A model generated the notes under the pieces. The model did no database searches, was not told the DNA's origin, and saw only the letters and a list, made by a program, of their open reading frames with translations. Of a DNA stretch of 64,000 nucleotides, positions 56,162 to 64,000 are shown piece after piece. Location of the stretch: the NCBI RefSeq assembly GCF_001870675.1, contig NZ_MEHT01000044.1:124001-188000 (forward strand). The letters run 5' to 3'. The DNA is from Roseinatronobacter thiooxidans. Lineage in GTDB: Bacteria > Pseudomonadota > Alphaproteobacteria > Rhodobacterales > Rhodobacteraceae. Numbering within the stretch: the stretch's first letter is position 1; every line of letters starts with the position of its first letter. Made by a program: the position numbers and the translations under genes.

Positions 56162-56671
56162 TCAATCTCTGCGTTCTGGGGGCGGCGGGCAGCCTTGGGG
56201 GACAGGGTCGCCATCGAAATGGGCCTCGCCACAGGGGTTGATCTGTTGCCACGCATAGCCGCGCCCGTCCATCAGGAGGACCACACGATCAATGCCGTAG
56301 CTTATATTCGACACGCCCATAACAGCCTGCGCGCGCCCGTCGCGCAGGGCATCCGTCAGCACGCCCGCATCGAAACACTCGAACCAGCCCGGCGCGTTCA
56401 GCGGCGTGGCGCGGGTATAGGGCGTCAGTTGCGCAGCGTCGATCTCGATGTCGAAACAGGCGCGGTAGCGGATGGGAGAGCTGTCGGAATCGATGCCGCG
56501 AAAATTGGCGACAGCAAAGTCCTGCGCGGCGGCTGCGCCCAAAGGCGTCAGGCGCACGCTGTTTTGGGCGGGCAATTCGTCATAGAACGCATAGACTTGG
56601 AAATAATAGGTTCCAAGCCCCGCCAGCACAGTTGCCACCACCAGAAAGCTGACCAGAATACGCCCCGTCAC
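56162..56671 (-). CDS. small membrane protein, DUF6446-like
   Basis: 169 residues from GTG 56671, overlapping the glyQ stop (GTGA). One N-terminal membrane anchor ([24 protein letters not shown]), then a periplasmic-type domain with [39 protein letters not shown] and [10 protein letters not shown]. From memory this is the DUF6446 family that sits between glyQ and glyS in Rhodobacteraceae. Function unknown; the position inside a tRNA synthetase operon is a curiosity and may simply be conserved coupling. Confidence 0.7.
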   Translation of the reverse strand: MTGRILVSFLVVATVLAGLGTYYFQVYAFYDELPAQNSVRLTPLGAAAAQDFAVANFRGIDSDSSPIRYRACFDIEIDAAQLTPYTRATPLNAPGWFECFDAGVLTDALRDGRAQAVMGVSNISYGIDRVVLLMDGRGYAWQQINPCGEAHFDGDPVPQGCPPPPERRD

Positions 56672-57609
56672 GCGGCCACCCCGCCCGCTTCGGTCTGCAC
56701 AAACGCATCGGCACAGAGTTTGGCAAGAGCGCGCACGCGCCCGATATAGGCCTGCCGTTCGGTCACCGAAATGACGCCGCGCGCATCCAGCAGGTTGAAC
56801 AGATGGCTGGCCTTGATGCATTGGTCATAGGCGGGATGCACCATGATGATGCGTTTGCCCGTCGCCGGGTCATCGGCGGGGGTATCCAGCAGCTGGCGGC
56901 ACTCTGCCTCTGCATCCTCGAAATGGCGCAGCAACGTCTCGGTCGTGGCGGCGTGAAAATTGTGGCGCGAATATTCCTGCTCGGTCTGGCGGAAAATGTC
57001 GCCATATGTCAGCGGAATCAGCGCATCGGGCGCATTGAACGGCATGTCCATGACGTGGTCAACGCCCAGCACATACATGGCCAGCCGTTCCAGCCCATAG
57101 GTCAATTCGCCCGAAACAGGGCGGCAATCATGCCCGCCAACCTGCTGGAAATAGGTGAATTGCGACACTTCCATGCCGTCACACCAGACTTCCCAGCCCA
57201 AGCCCCATGCGCCAAGGGTGGGCGATTCCCAGTCATCTTCCACAAAGCGGATGTCATGCAGCGCATCATCAATGCCGATGGCGCGCAGGCTGCCCAGATA
57301 CAATTCCTGCAAATCGGGGGGCGAGGGTTTGATGATCACCTGATACTGGTAATAATGCTGAAGGCGGTTCGGGTTCTCGCCATAGCGCCCGTCTGTGGGG
57401 CGGCGCGAGGGCTGGACATAGGCCGCAGCCCAAGGGCGCGTGCCCAATGCGCGCAGGGTTGTGGCGGGGTGAAATGTGCCTGCGCCCACCTCCATGTCAT
57501 AGGGTTGCAGCATGGCGCAGCCTTTTGAGGCCCAGTAAGTTTGCAGCCGCAGGATGATTTCCTGAAAGCACTGGGGCTTTTGTGATGTGGAATCAGACCG
57601 CTGTTGCAT
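56668..57609 (-). CDS. glyQ: glycyl-tRNA synthetase alpha subunit
   Basis: Catalytic subunit that activates glycine and charges tRNA-Gly. 313 residues. [52 protein letters not shown] and the class II motifs including [10 protein letters not shown] are as expected. GAGGCGGCC precedes ATG 57609. Stop overlaps the GTG of the DUF6446-like gene. Diverges from the SPOR/trypsin-like gene. Confidence 0.95.
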   Translation of the reverse strand: MQQRSDSTSQKPQCFQEIILRLQTYWASKGCAMLQPYDMEVGAGTFHPATTLRALGTRPWAAAYVQPSRRPTDGRYGENPNRLQHYYQYQVIIKPSPPDLQELYLGSLRAIGIDDALHDIRFVEDDWESPTLGAWGLGWEVWCDGMEVSQFTYFQQVGGHDCRPVSGELTYGLERLAMYVLGVDHVMDMPFNAPDALIPLTYGDIFRQTEQEYSRHNFHAATTETLLRHFEDAEAECRQLLDTPADDPATGKRIIMVHPAYDQCIKASHLFNLLDARGVISVTERQAYIGRVRALAKLCADAFVQTEAGGVAA

Positions 57610-57747
57610 GGCCGCCTCTTGTCTTGTGCTCAGTTTTTCTTAAAGCTGCGTCTCAATAGGCAAGCTGCCGCGCAGGGTCAACGGACAAACCCGTATCTGA
57701 CCTGTGGCGTGGCCGCACATAAGGTAATTTGGAAAGGAAGACAGCGT

Positions 57748-59541
57748 ATGGGTTTTCAGACAGGCCGCTTGGCATTTCGGGCGGCAAGCCTGACGGCGAT
57801 CGCTTTGGTCATGGGCATGGGCGCATATGCGCAGGACGTGCGCTGGGTGCAGATCGAGGCGCAGCGCAATCTGGAAGATGCGCTTGAACGCGCCCGCCTG
57901 ATCGAGCAGCAGTTAAGCAATGTCAACGGGTTCCGCCTGCCAAGTGACTGGTATGCCATAAGCGTGGGTCCGTTCGAGAATGAAACCGAAGCCTTCAGCG
58001 TGCGCAGGCAATTGCGGGCCGACGGGATCATTCCGGCAGATGCCTTTGTCAGCAACGGGTCGGATTATCTGGAACAGGTTTTTCCGGCATCAGGCACAGC
58101 CATGACCCCTACCCCGCCCGTGCAAGACAGCTTGCCGCAGGCGGCACAAACTGAAGACCCAGCGCCCCTGACCGGGCTTGCACCAGAGCCAGAACCGGAA
58201 CCACAGCCCACACCCGAGGAAACACTGCGCGAAGCGCAAGCGGCAGAGCGCGCCTTGGACCGCGATACACGCGCTGATATCCAGATCGCGTTGCAGTGGT
58301 TCGGGTTCTACAATCTGGGCATTGATGCCGCTTTTGGCCCCGGCACACGCCGCGCAATGACGGCTTGGCAAGAAGATCGCGGCCACGCGCCGACAGGTGT
58401 TCTGACCACAGCGCAGCGCACTGAGTTGCTGGAGGGGTACCGCGCCGAACTGGCAGCTTTGGGCATGGACACATGGCGCGACGAGGACGCGGGCATCAGC
58501 ATTGATCTGCCGCTGTCCATGGTCGCATTTGACCGCCGCGAAACACCTTTCGTGCATTTCTCGGAACGGAACGATAGCGGCGTGCAAGTGCTGCTGATAA
58601 GTCAGGCAGGCACGCAGGCCACGCTGTTTGGCCTGTATGAAATCATGCAGACGCTGGAGATTGTACCGCTGGAAGGTCTGCGCGAAAGGCGGCAGAATTC
58701 TTTTGTGCTGACAGGTCAGAATGACACTCTGCGTTCGCACACAGTGGCACAGTTCCGCAATGGCGAGGTCAAGGGCTTCACCCTGATCTGGACGCCCGAG
58801 CGTGACGAGCAGATGGCGCGCGTCCTGCCGATGATGGAGACAAGCTTTGCGACCTTCAGCGGCAGTCTGCCCGCGAGTGCGGGCCAGCCCAGCACTGTGC
58901 AACGCGCGGCCCTGTTGTCGGGCCTGTCTGTCAGGCGGCCGCAGTTTTCGCGCTCTGGCTTTTATGTTGATGCGACCGGCACAGTTCTGACCAGCGCCGC
59001 GGCAGTGGCGGAATGTGGCCGGATCACGATTGACGAAGCCTATAACGCGCGCGTCATTGCCCGCGATGAGGGGTTGGGGCTGGCTGTCCTGCGCCCAGAG
59101 ACGCCGCTTGTCCCGATGGCATTTGCGCAGTTTCACAACCGCGAGACGACATTGGGCGCAGAGGTCACAATCGCAGGCTTTTCATTCGAGGATGTGATGA
59201 CCCGCCCTGTACTGACTTTTGGTCGGGTAGAAGGGATGCAAGGGCTGAATGGCGAGGCTGACACCTTGCGGCTGAGTGCCGAAGTGCGACAGGGCGATCT
59301 GGGCGGGCCGGTTTTTGGCAGCAATGGCGCTGTCATCGCCATGTTGCAGGGCCAACCGCAAGATGATGCGCGCCAACTGCCCTCGGATGTGAATTTTGCC
59401 GTGAATGCGGCAGTTATTCAGGATTTTCTACGCGCCAGCAATATCTCCAGCGGGACATTGCGCGAGGATGTTGTGGTCGCACCAGAGATGCTGACGCGCA
59501 TGGCAGGGGATCTGACAGTTCTGGTGTCTTGCTGGAACTGA
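57748..59541 (+). CDS. SPOR + peptidoglycan-binding + trypsin-like pseudo-protease
   Basis: 597 residues from ATG 57748, with GGAAAGGAAG upstream. Signal peptide to Ala28. SPOR-like domain 31-113 (WVQIEAQRN, WYAISVGPF); Pro/Glu-rich linker (115-158); peptidoglycan-binding domain 163-235 (ALQWFGFYNLGIDAAFGPGTRRAM); unknown middle; trypsin-like barrel 395-555. All three catalytic positions are altered: Ala418 for His (LTSAAAVAEC), Gly444 for Asp (GLGLAVL), Leu518 for Ser (GDLGGPVF). So it is probably an inactive, wall-binding scaffold. Divergent from glyQ. Confidence 0.85.
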   Translation: MGFQTGRLAFRAASLTAIALVMGMGAYAQDVRWVQIEAQRNLEDALERARLIEQQLSNVNGFRLPSDWYAISVGPFENETEAFSVRRQLRADGIIPADAFVSNGSDYLEQVFPASGTAMTPTPPVQDSLPQAAQTEDPAPLTGLAPEPEPEPQPTPEETLREAQAAERALDRDTRADIQIALQWFGFYNLGIDAAFGPGTRRAMTAWQEDRGHAPTGVLTTAQRTELLEGYRAELAALGMDTWRDEDAGISIDLPLSMVAFDRRETPFVHFSERNDSGVQVLLISQAGTQATLFGLYEIMQTLEIVPLEGLRERRQNSFVLTGQNDTLRSHTVAQFRNGEVKGFTLIWTPERDEQMARVLPMMETSFATFSGSLPASAGQPSTVQRAALLSGLSVRRPQFSRSGFYVDATGTVLTSAAAVAECGRITIDEAYNARVIARDEGLGLAVLRPETPLVPMAFAQFHNRETTLGAEVTIAGFSFEDVMTRPVLTFGRVEGMQGLNGEADTLRLSAEVRQGDLGGPVFGSNGAVIAMLQGQPQDDARQLPSDVNFAVNAAVIQDFLRASNISSGTLREDVVVAPEMLTRMAGDLTVLVSCWN

Positions 59542-59567
59542 CCCGCACGCGCGGGGGTGGGCCAGAG

Positions 59568-59588
59568 GTGCCGGGTCAAGCCCGGCAC
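59568..59588. repeat. palindromic repeat B, copy 3
   Basis: GTGCCGGG-TCAAG-CCCGGCAC, a perfect 8-base stem, with CCAGAG upstream as in copy 2. It lies between two convergent genes (stop at 59541 and stop at 59599) and may serve as a shared terminator, although no T-tract follows. Confidence 0.75.
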
Positions 59589-59598
59589 TGCCATCCCG

Positions 59599-60339
59599 CT
59601 AGTGGCGGGCGAAATGGCGCGTGAAATTGGCGAGTATCCGGCCCGAGATTTCGGTCTGCGCATCCGCGCATAGGGCGGTCAGGGCCTCGGCCTCGTCCGG
59701 GTGAAAATAGCCTTTGTCGCGGTACACACGGATACGCAGCGCGAAACTTGCGCCATCAGCTTCGGGGTGGAATTGCGTGGCATAGACGCGCGCGCCGTAG
59801 CGCAGCATCTGGATCGGGCAGCGCGCCCCTTCCAGCAGATGGGTGGCCCCTTTGGGCAGCGCATCCAATGCCTCTTTATGGCCGACAAGGGCGGTAAACC
59901 GGTCTGGCACACCATCGAGAAGAGGATCGCCCGCACTTTCGGGACGGCGCTGGCAGGTGATCGGCCCGATGGGTTCGCCGAAACTGGCTTTCGACACAGG
60001 CGCGTCCAGATGGCGCCCCAGAATACCGATACCGTAACAACAGCCCAGAAACGGCACATCCTGCGCAATGATGCGCGGCATCAGGCGTAAGATCTGCGCC
60101 TCGATCCGTGCCTCTGTCGGGTCTTTCATGTCCACAGGGTCGCTGACACAGCCCGGACCACCCCCGACGATCACACCAGACAGCGCCGAGAGATCAAGAT
60201 CATCCGGCAAATCCACCTGATCCAGCCGCAGGCGCTGTACATGCTCTGCATCCAGATGAGCGCGGCGCAGGATCGCTGCGAATTCTTCATCTGCGGCCTC
60301 TGCCTCGGGGCGCAGTTGCAAGATTAGAAAAGGTTTCAT
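59599..60339 (-). CDS. class I glutamine amidotransferase-like protein
   Basis: 246 residues from ATG 60339 (MKPFLILQLRPEAEAAD), with GGAGAG upstream. GATase domain with VIVGGGPGCVSDP, nucleophile Cys101 in GCCYGIGIL and the catalytic His-Glu in YATQFHPEAD. Resembles stand-alone GMP-synthase-type amidotransferases that act on small amines or are uncharacterised. Reaction partner not nearby. Precedes a convergent boundary with repeat B copy 3. Confidence 0.85.
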   Translation of the reverse strand: MKPFLILQLRPEAEAADEEFAAILRRAHLDAEHVQRLRLDQVDLPDDLDLSALSGVIVGGGPGCVSDPVDMKDPTEARIEAQILRLMPRIIAQDVPFLGCCYGIGILGRHLDAPVSKASFGEPIGPITCQRRPESAGDPLLDGVPDRFTALVGHKEALDALPKGATHLLEGARCPIQMLRYGARVYATQFHPEADGASFALRIRVYRDKGYFHPDEAEALTALCADAQTEISGRILANFTRHFARH

Positions 60340-60371
60340 CTGTGTATCTCTCCAACTGACATATGCGCCCC

Positions 60372-61820
60372 TCACCCCCGCCAGAAACGTGGCAGCAAGA
60401 GCACCAGCACCGCCAGAACCTCCAGCCGCCCCAGATACATGCCCACAATCATCAGCCATTTGGCCGCCGCTGGAAACCCGTCCACTGCGCCCGTCTCGCC
60501 CACTTCCAGACCGAAGACAGGCCCGACATTGCAAATCGCCGTCCAGGCCGCAGTAATCGCTGTGCGCAACTCCAACCCTGTCAGCGACAGCGCGACCGCC
60601 AGCAGCATGAAACTTGCGACAAACACCGTGAACATGACAATCACAGATGAAATCACATCTGGCTGCAAGCGTTTGCCGCCAAGTCGCAGGGCCACCACCT
60701 CATTGGGGCGGCGCAGGCGTTGCATCTGCGCGCGGATCGCCTCGAACAGGACCAGATAGCGAAATATTTTCAGCGAACACCCCGTGGATGCCGTACAAGC
60801 CCCGATAAAGCCCACAAGTATAACCACCAGCAACGGGAAATCGCCCCAAGCCGACACATCGTCGCTGCCATAGCCCGTGCCCGTGAACAGGGTCACCACA
60901 TTGAACAGCGTGCCGCGCAGTACATCAAGAAAACCTGCATCGCTGGTCATCATGCGGTAGACGATCACAGCGCCCACCGAATACGCGATCCAGCGCACAA
61001 AGGCACGCACCTGCACATCTTTCCAGACCGCCGCCCAAGACCCGCCCAGAAGCTGGATAAACCGGATAAAGGGCAGCCCCGCCAAGACCATGAAGACGAC
61101 AGAAACATATTCCAGCGGCCCTGTGAACTTCGCAAAAGAGGCGTCCGAAGTTGAAAACCCCCCCGTTGCAATGGTCGTCATCGCGTGGTTGATGGCGTCA
61201 AAGCCGCTCATCCCGAAGGCCATATAGGCCGCGATGGCCGCCAGTGTCAGGCCGAAATACACCTGCAACAACCCTGCCGAAATATCATAGACGCGCGGCA
61301 AGACCTTGCCCATCGTGTCAAACGCCTCGGCCTGAAAATGCTGCATGCCGCCCACGCGCAGCACCGGCAAAAACACCAGCGCGACAATGACAATCCCCAA
61401 GCCCCCCAGCCATTGCAGCATAGAGCGCCATAACAGCACGCCCGGCGGCAGGCTGTCCAAGCCGACAAACACGGTCGTGCCTGTGGTGGTCATGCCGGAC
61501 ATGGCCTCGAAATAGGCATGGGTCAGATCGGCTTGTGGCGCGCCCAGTGCGAAAGGGATCGCGCCCAGCGCTGGCAGCACCGCCCAGACACTGGCGGTCA
61601 GCAGGAACGATTGTCGCCGTCCAAGCCCCGCATCCAGCCCGTTGCGCGTTGTCATCGCGGCCAGCCCGCCCACAAGGCACACGATGAAACTGGCCCGTGC
61701 GAAGGCGCGCCAATTCGCTTGGCCTGCCTGCCAATCCACCGCAGCCGGAATCAGCATCAGCAGGCCCAGCACAAGACCAAGCAAACCAAGCAGATGAACA
61801 ATGGGGCGAATATCCAGCAT
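60372..61820 (-). CDS. trkH: potassium uptake protein TrkH
   Basis: 482 residues, about ten helices in the repeated M1-P-M2 fold of the TrkH/KtrB superfamily. Filter-like glycines appear in MSGMTTTGTTVFVG and TIATGGFSTSD. A TrkA-type cytosolic NAD-binding subunit is not in the window. Imports K+ at the inner membrane. Ribosome-binding AAGGCTG lies upstream of the ATG. Confidence 0.92.
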   Translation of the reverse strand: MLDIRPIVHLLGLLGLVLGLLMLIPAAVDWQAGQANWRAFARASFIVCLVGGLAAMTTRNGLDAGLGRRQSFLLTASVWAVLPALGAIPFALGAPQADLTHAYFEAMSGMTTTGTTVFVGLDSLPPGVLLWRSMLQWLGGLGIVIVALVFLPVLRVGGMQHFQAEAFDTMGKVLPRVYDISAGLLQVYFGLTLAAIAAYMAFGMSGFDAINHAMTTIATGGFSTSDASFAKFTGPLEYVSVVFMVLAGLPFIRFIQLLGGSWAAVWKDVQVRAFVRWIAYSVGAVIVYRMMTSDAGFLDVLRGTLFNVVTLFTGTGYGSDDVSAWGDFPLLVVILVGFIGACTASTGCSLKIFRYLVLFEAIRAQMQRLRRPNEVVALRLGGKRLQPDVISSVIVMFTVFVASFMLLAVALSLTGLELRTAITAAWTAICNVGPVFGLEVGETGAVDGFPAAAKWLMIVGMYLGRLEVLAVLVLLLPRFWRG

Positions 61821-61853
61821 GACGAGCAGCCTTTGCGCGTGTCTTGGCGGGTG

Positions 61854-62810
61854 TCAAGCGCCCATAGGCGACAGCGTGCATGCGCCAAGCAGCTGCGCCA
61901 CATCTTCGAGGCGGCACAGTTGCGTGCCATCGGTCATGACAGCCGCCGCAGCAGCGGCGGTGCCAAGGCGCAGCCCCTCGAAAAAACTGGCCCCCCGCGC
62001 CAGCGACAAGGTGAAAGCGCCAGTGAAACTGTCGCCTGCGCCAACTTTGCTGCGTACTGCGACATCGGGCGCGCGGCAGTGGAACACCCCGGCCCCACCG
62101 GCCAGAACTGTCCCATCTGCCCCGCGCGCGATACACACATGCTCTGCCACCCCGCGCGCGACCAGCGCTTGTGCAAATCCGCTGGTATCTGTGGCCTCGG
62201 CAAGGACGTGGCCTGCCTGTGCCTCTGCCTCGGCCTGATCCAGCCGCAAGACAAGCGGGCGCGCCTGCGCCAAGGGTTGTTCCATCAGCCGCGCAAGTGC
62301 GGCGCCGGATGTGTCCACAATCAGCCGCCCCGCGCCCAGTTCCTGCGCCAGCTCTTGCGCGAAAGCGGCCCCGACGCCATCGGGCTGACTGCCAGACAGC
62401 ACGACAAACCCCGTCGCTTGCGCCACAATGTCGCGGCGCGCCTGCACGGCCAGCCCCTCTGGCCAATCTTCGCCCGGCAGTTGCAGGCGGAATTGCTGGC
62501 TGTCGTTATCGGTGATTGCCCAGCTTTGGCGCGTGTCGCCGGGCGCATCAAACACATGCGGGACAATCCCTTGCTGGTGCAACAAGGCTTGATGCTGCGC
62601 GCCACTTGCCCCGCCCAAGGCAACCCATGCCTGCACCGAGCCACCCAGCGCATGAATGGCACGCGCAACATTGACGCCACCGCCGCCGGGTTCCCACACA
62701 GGTGCGGACAGGCGCAGCTTGGGGCCAGCCTGCATGCGAGAGACCCGCGCGGACAAGTCCAGCGCGGGGTTCAGAGTGACTGTCAGAATTGGGTCTTGGG
62801 CCTGCTGCAT
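61854..62810 (-). CDS. PfkB-family sugar kinase (1-phosphofructokinase-like)
   Basis: 318 residues. LTVTLNPALDLSARV start and the GGGGVNVARAIHALGG glycine-rich substrate loop are typical of FruK/LacC/Pfk-2-type kinases; the C-terminal KVGAGDSFTGAF is the PfkB signature 2 with the catalytic Asp. Phosphorylates a hexose phosphate; fructose 1-phosphate is the usual substrate but there are no fru genes nearby. Convergent/tandem neighbours are trkH and folE2, giving no pathway hint. Confidence 0.88.
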   Translation of the reverse strand: MQQAQDPILTVTLNPALDLSARVSRMQAGPKLRLSAPVWEPGGGGVNVARAIHALGGSVQAWVALGGASGAQHQALLHQQGIVPHVFDAPGDTRQSWAITDNDSQQFRLQLPGEDWPEGLAVQARRDIVAQATGFVVLSGSQPDGVGAAFAQELAQELGAGRLIVDTSGAALARLMEQPLAQARPLVLRLDQAEAEAQAGHVLAEATDTSGFAQALVARGVAEHVCIARGADGTVLAGGAGVFHCRAPDVAVRSKVGAGDSFTGAFTLSLARGASFFEGLRLGTAAAAAAVMTDGTQLCRLEDVAQLLGACTLSPMGA

Positions 62811-62846
62811 GGCGCGAGCCTAGCAAGGCCCGCGCCAGATGCAAGA

Positions 62847-63938
62847 TCAGCCAACGTGAAACAGCGTGCTGAACAGGCGCGGGTCCAGTGAGGCGGCTTC
62901 AAAACTGGGGCCGCGTGTCAGCACGCTGACCGCGTCATGGCTGTGCAGACTTTCCTGATGGCTGGCAACCACACGGAAATCACCAATGCGTGCATCACCT
63001 TCCAACTGTGCACAGAAACTACGCGCGGCATCTTCGACAAAGATCGGATTGGCGGCGTTCAATTCGGCAAAAGCCTGTTCATCTTCGCGCTTGACCATGA
63101 CTTGCGTCTCGGTGGGTACAGCCGCACGGCACAGCTCGACCAGATCTTCAAACCACAAGGTGCCCCCCGCCAGTACCTCGACCGAGACACGCGCCACAGA
63201 TCGCTGCGAATGCGGCGTGGCCAGCTGGCCGCGCGTTGCGCGGGCATGCTCGCTCAACTCCAGCGAACAGGGGCAGGTTGAAGAATACACATAGTCCAGA
63301 TGCATGAACACCTGCCGCGACCCGCCCAGATCGACCAGTTCCAGCGCGATATCGTAATACTGATACCCCGACAGGCCCGACCGCAGGCTTTGCACCTTCA
63401 GCGGGAAGGAGAAACGCATCATGATGCGCGCATCGAAACTTTCCAGATCGGCTTTGTAATCGTCAAGCGCGGCTGTAATCACATCGGTGCTGAATGTGCG
63501 TTCGGCATGCGCGTAAAAACTGCGCATGATCCGCGACATGTTAATGCCCTTTTTCTCGGCTTCCAGACTGACCGTGCCTGTGACCGAAGTTTCCAGCGTC
63601 AGATCGCCATTGTCGCGGGTGTGATAGCGGATCGGCAGGCGGAAATTGGAAATGCCCACATGCTGGATCGCGGCTTTCGCGCCCACAATCAGGCTGGCTG
63701 GCCCGTTCTGCAAATCTGGCAGACCGTCTTTATAGGCACCATCCACCGCAAAATCGCTTGGGTAATCGCGGTTCAACACAGGGTATCCGGCGGCGGGCAA
63801 CAGGCTGGTCACCGCTGTTTCCAGTTCTACACGCTCGGCCTCTGGCGCCGTGTCGGTGAAACGGCGCAACAGATCAAGCGCGGCCTCTGCCTCTTCACGG
63901 CTGGGCGTTTTCTCTAGACTGGAGACATGCAAGTTCAT
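62847..63938 (-). CDS. folE2: GTP cyclohydrolase FolE2 (type IB)
   Basis: Zinc- or other metal-dependent alternative GTP cyclohydrolase, first step of folate synthesis. 363 residues, the length of the family. Tunnelling-fold signatures: QHVGISNFRLPIRY, SYVYSSTCPCSLELSEHARA (metal-site Cys and His), VEDAARSFCAQLEG. In several bacteria FolE2 is under zinc control; I do not see a clear operator in the 62 bases upstream. The window also holds folB and folP far away on the same strand. Confidence 0.94.
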   Translation of the reverse strand: MNLHVSSLEKTPSREEAEAALDLLRRFTDTAPEAERVELETAVTSLLPAAGYPVLNRDYPSDFAVDGAYKDGLPDLQNGPASLIVGAKAAIQHVGISNFRLPIRYHTRDNGDLTLETSVTGTVSLEAEKKGINMSRIMRSFYAHAERTFSTDVITAALDDYKADLESFDARIMMRFSFPLKVQSLRSGLSGYQYYDIALELVDLGGSRQVFMHLDYVYSSTCPCSLELSEHARATRGQLATPHSQRSVARVSVEVLAGGTLWFEDLVELCRAAVPTETQVMVKREDEQAFAELNAANPIFVEDAARSFCAQLEGDARIGDFRVVASHQESLHSHDAVSVLTRGPSFEAASLDPRLFSTLFHVG

Positions 63939-64000
63939 TGTGGGAGTTCCTTCCTGTCTGCCAAGTGAAATATAGGCAGAGGTGTTTGCTTTTCCACATC

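Noticed and set aside
54857-56749. 630-codon plus-strand frame opposite glyS
   Set aside because: Antisense shadow in GC-rich DNA; no family resemblance, His/Arg/Gln-rich, and glyS is unmistakable on the minus strand.

Overview
The window is chromosomal DNA of an alphaproteobacterium, most likely a member of Rhodobacteraceae/Roseobacteraceae. Reasons: high GC with heavy use of GCGC-rich codons; the block chvI-chvG-hprK-rapZ-IIA(Man)-HPr next to divergent pckA; the order glyQ - small membrane protein - glyS; the short form of HPr kinase; a membrane-bound urate oxidase with a cytochrome c tail (PuuD) plus a fused allantoinase/OHCU decarboxylase; and a DmdC-type acyl-CoA dehydrogenase. I cannot fix the genus. 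Nearly every base belongs to an ordinary core or metabolic gene. I see no insertion sequence, prophage, integrase, CRISPR array or rRNA operon, and one tRNA (Val, TAC).

Layout. 1-7.5 kb: partial acyl-CoA dehydrogenase, tsaC, a VOC protein, cutA, serine deaminase sdaA, a small lipoprotein cytochrome c, then rpiA-gor. 7.6-11.6 kb: membrane-protein quality control (hflK, hflC, a DUF2065 protein and a DegP/DegQ protease, ended by a clear terminator). 11.6-14.6 kb: a peptidoglycan-binding protein, a [2Fe-2S] ferredoxin and galU-galE. 15-16.7 kb: a TadE/TadG pair. 17-25.5 kb: thioesterase, DUF418 protein, membrane alpha/beta hydrolase, a GGQ-bearing release-factor-like protein paired with a ribosome-hibernation-factor-like protein, gamma-glutamyltransferase, tRNA-Val and two small envelope proteins. 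25.5-35 kb: alpha/beta hydrolase, glyA, nadK, DCC thiol protein, alkB, gloA-mutY, a DciA-like protein with a DsbA-like protein, a CaiB-type CoA-transferase and an outer-membrane beta-barrel protein.

35-41.7 kb: regulatory block chvI-chvG-hprK-rapZ-IIA-HPr, tightly overlapping on the minus strand, with pckA diverging from it behind a 348-base region that carries two exact direct repeats. 41.8-46.6 kb: urate catabolism (puuD, a LysR regulator, uraH, puuE-uraD fusion, allA), covering urate to allantoate and ureidoglycolate to glyoxylate but lacking the allantoate amidohydrolase step. 46.6-51 kb: glmM-folP-folB and a SleB-type hydrolase. 51-57.6 kb: a PPDK-like protein and glyQ/DUF6446-like/glyS. 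57.7-64 kb: a SPOR/peptidoglycan-binding/pseudo-trypsin protein, a class I glutamine amidotransferase, trkH, a PfkB sugar kinase and folE2.

The items most worth a second look are the GGQ release-factor-like/HPF pair at 20.7-22.3 kb, the triad-less pseudo-protease at 57.7 kb, the PPDK-like protein whose ATP-binding half has lost its usual motifs, the extra 150-residue domain on FolB, an AT-rich (about 42% GC) patch inside glyS, and two families of short dispersed palindromic repeats.
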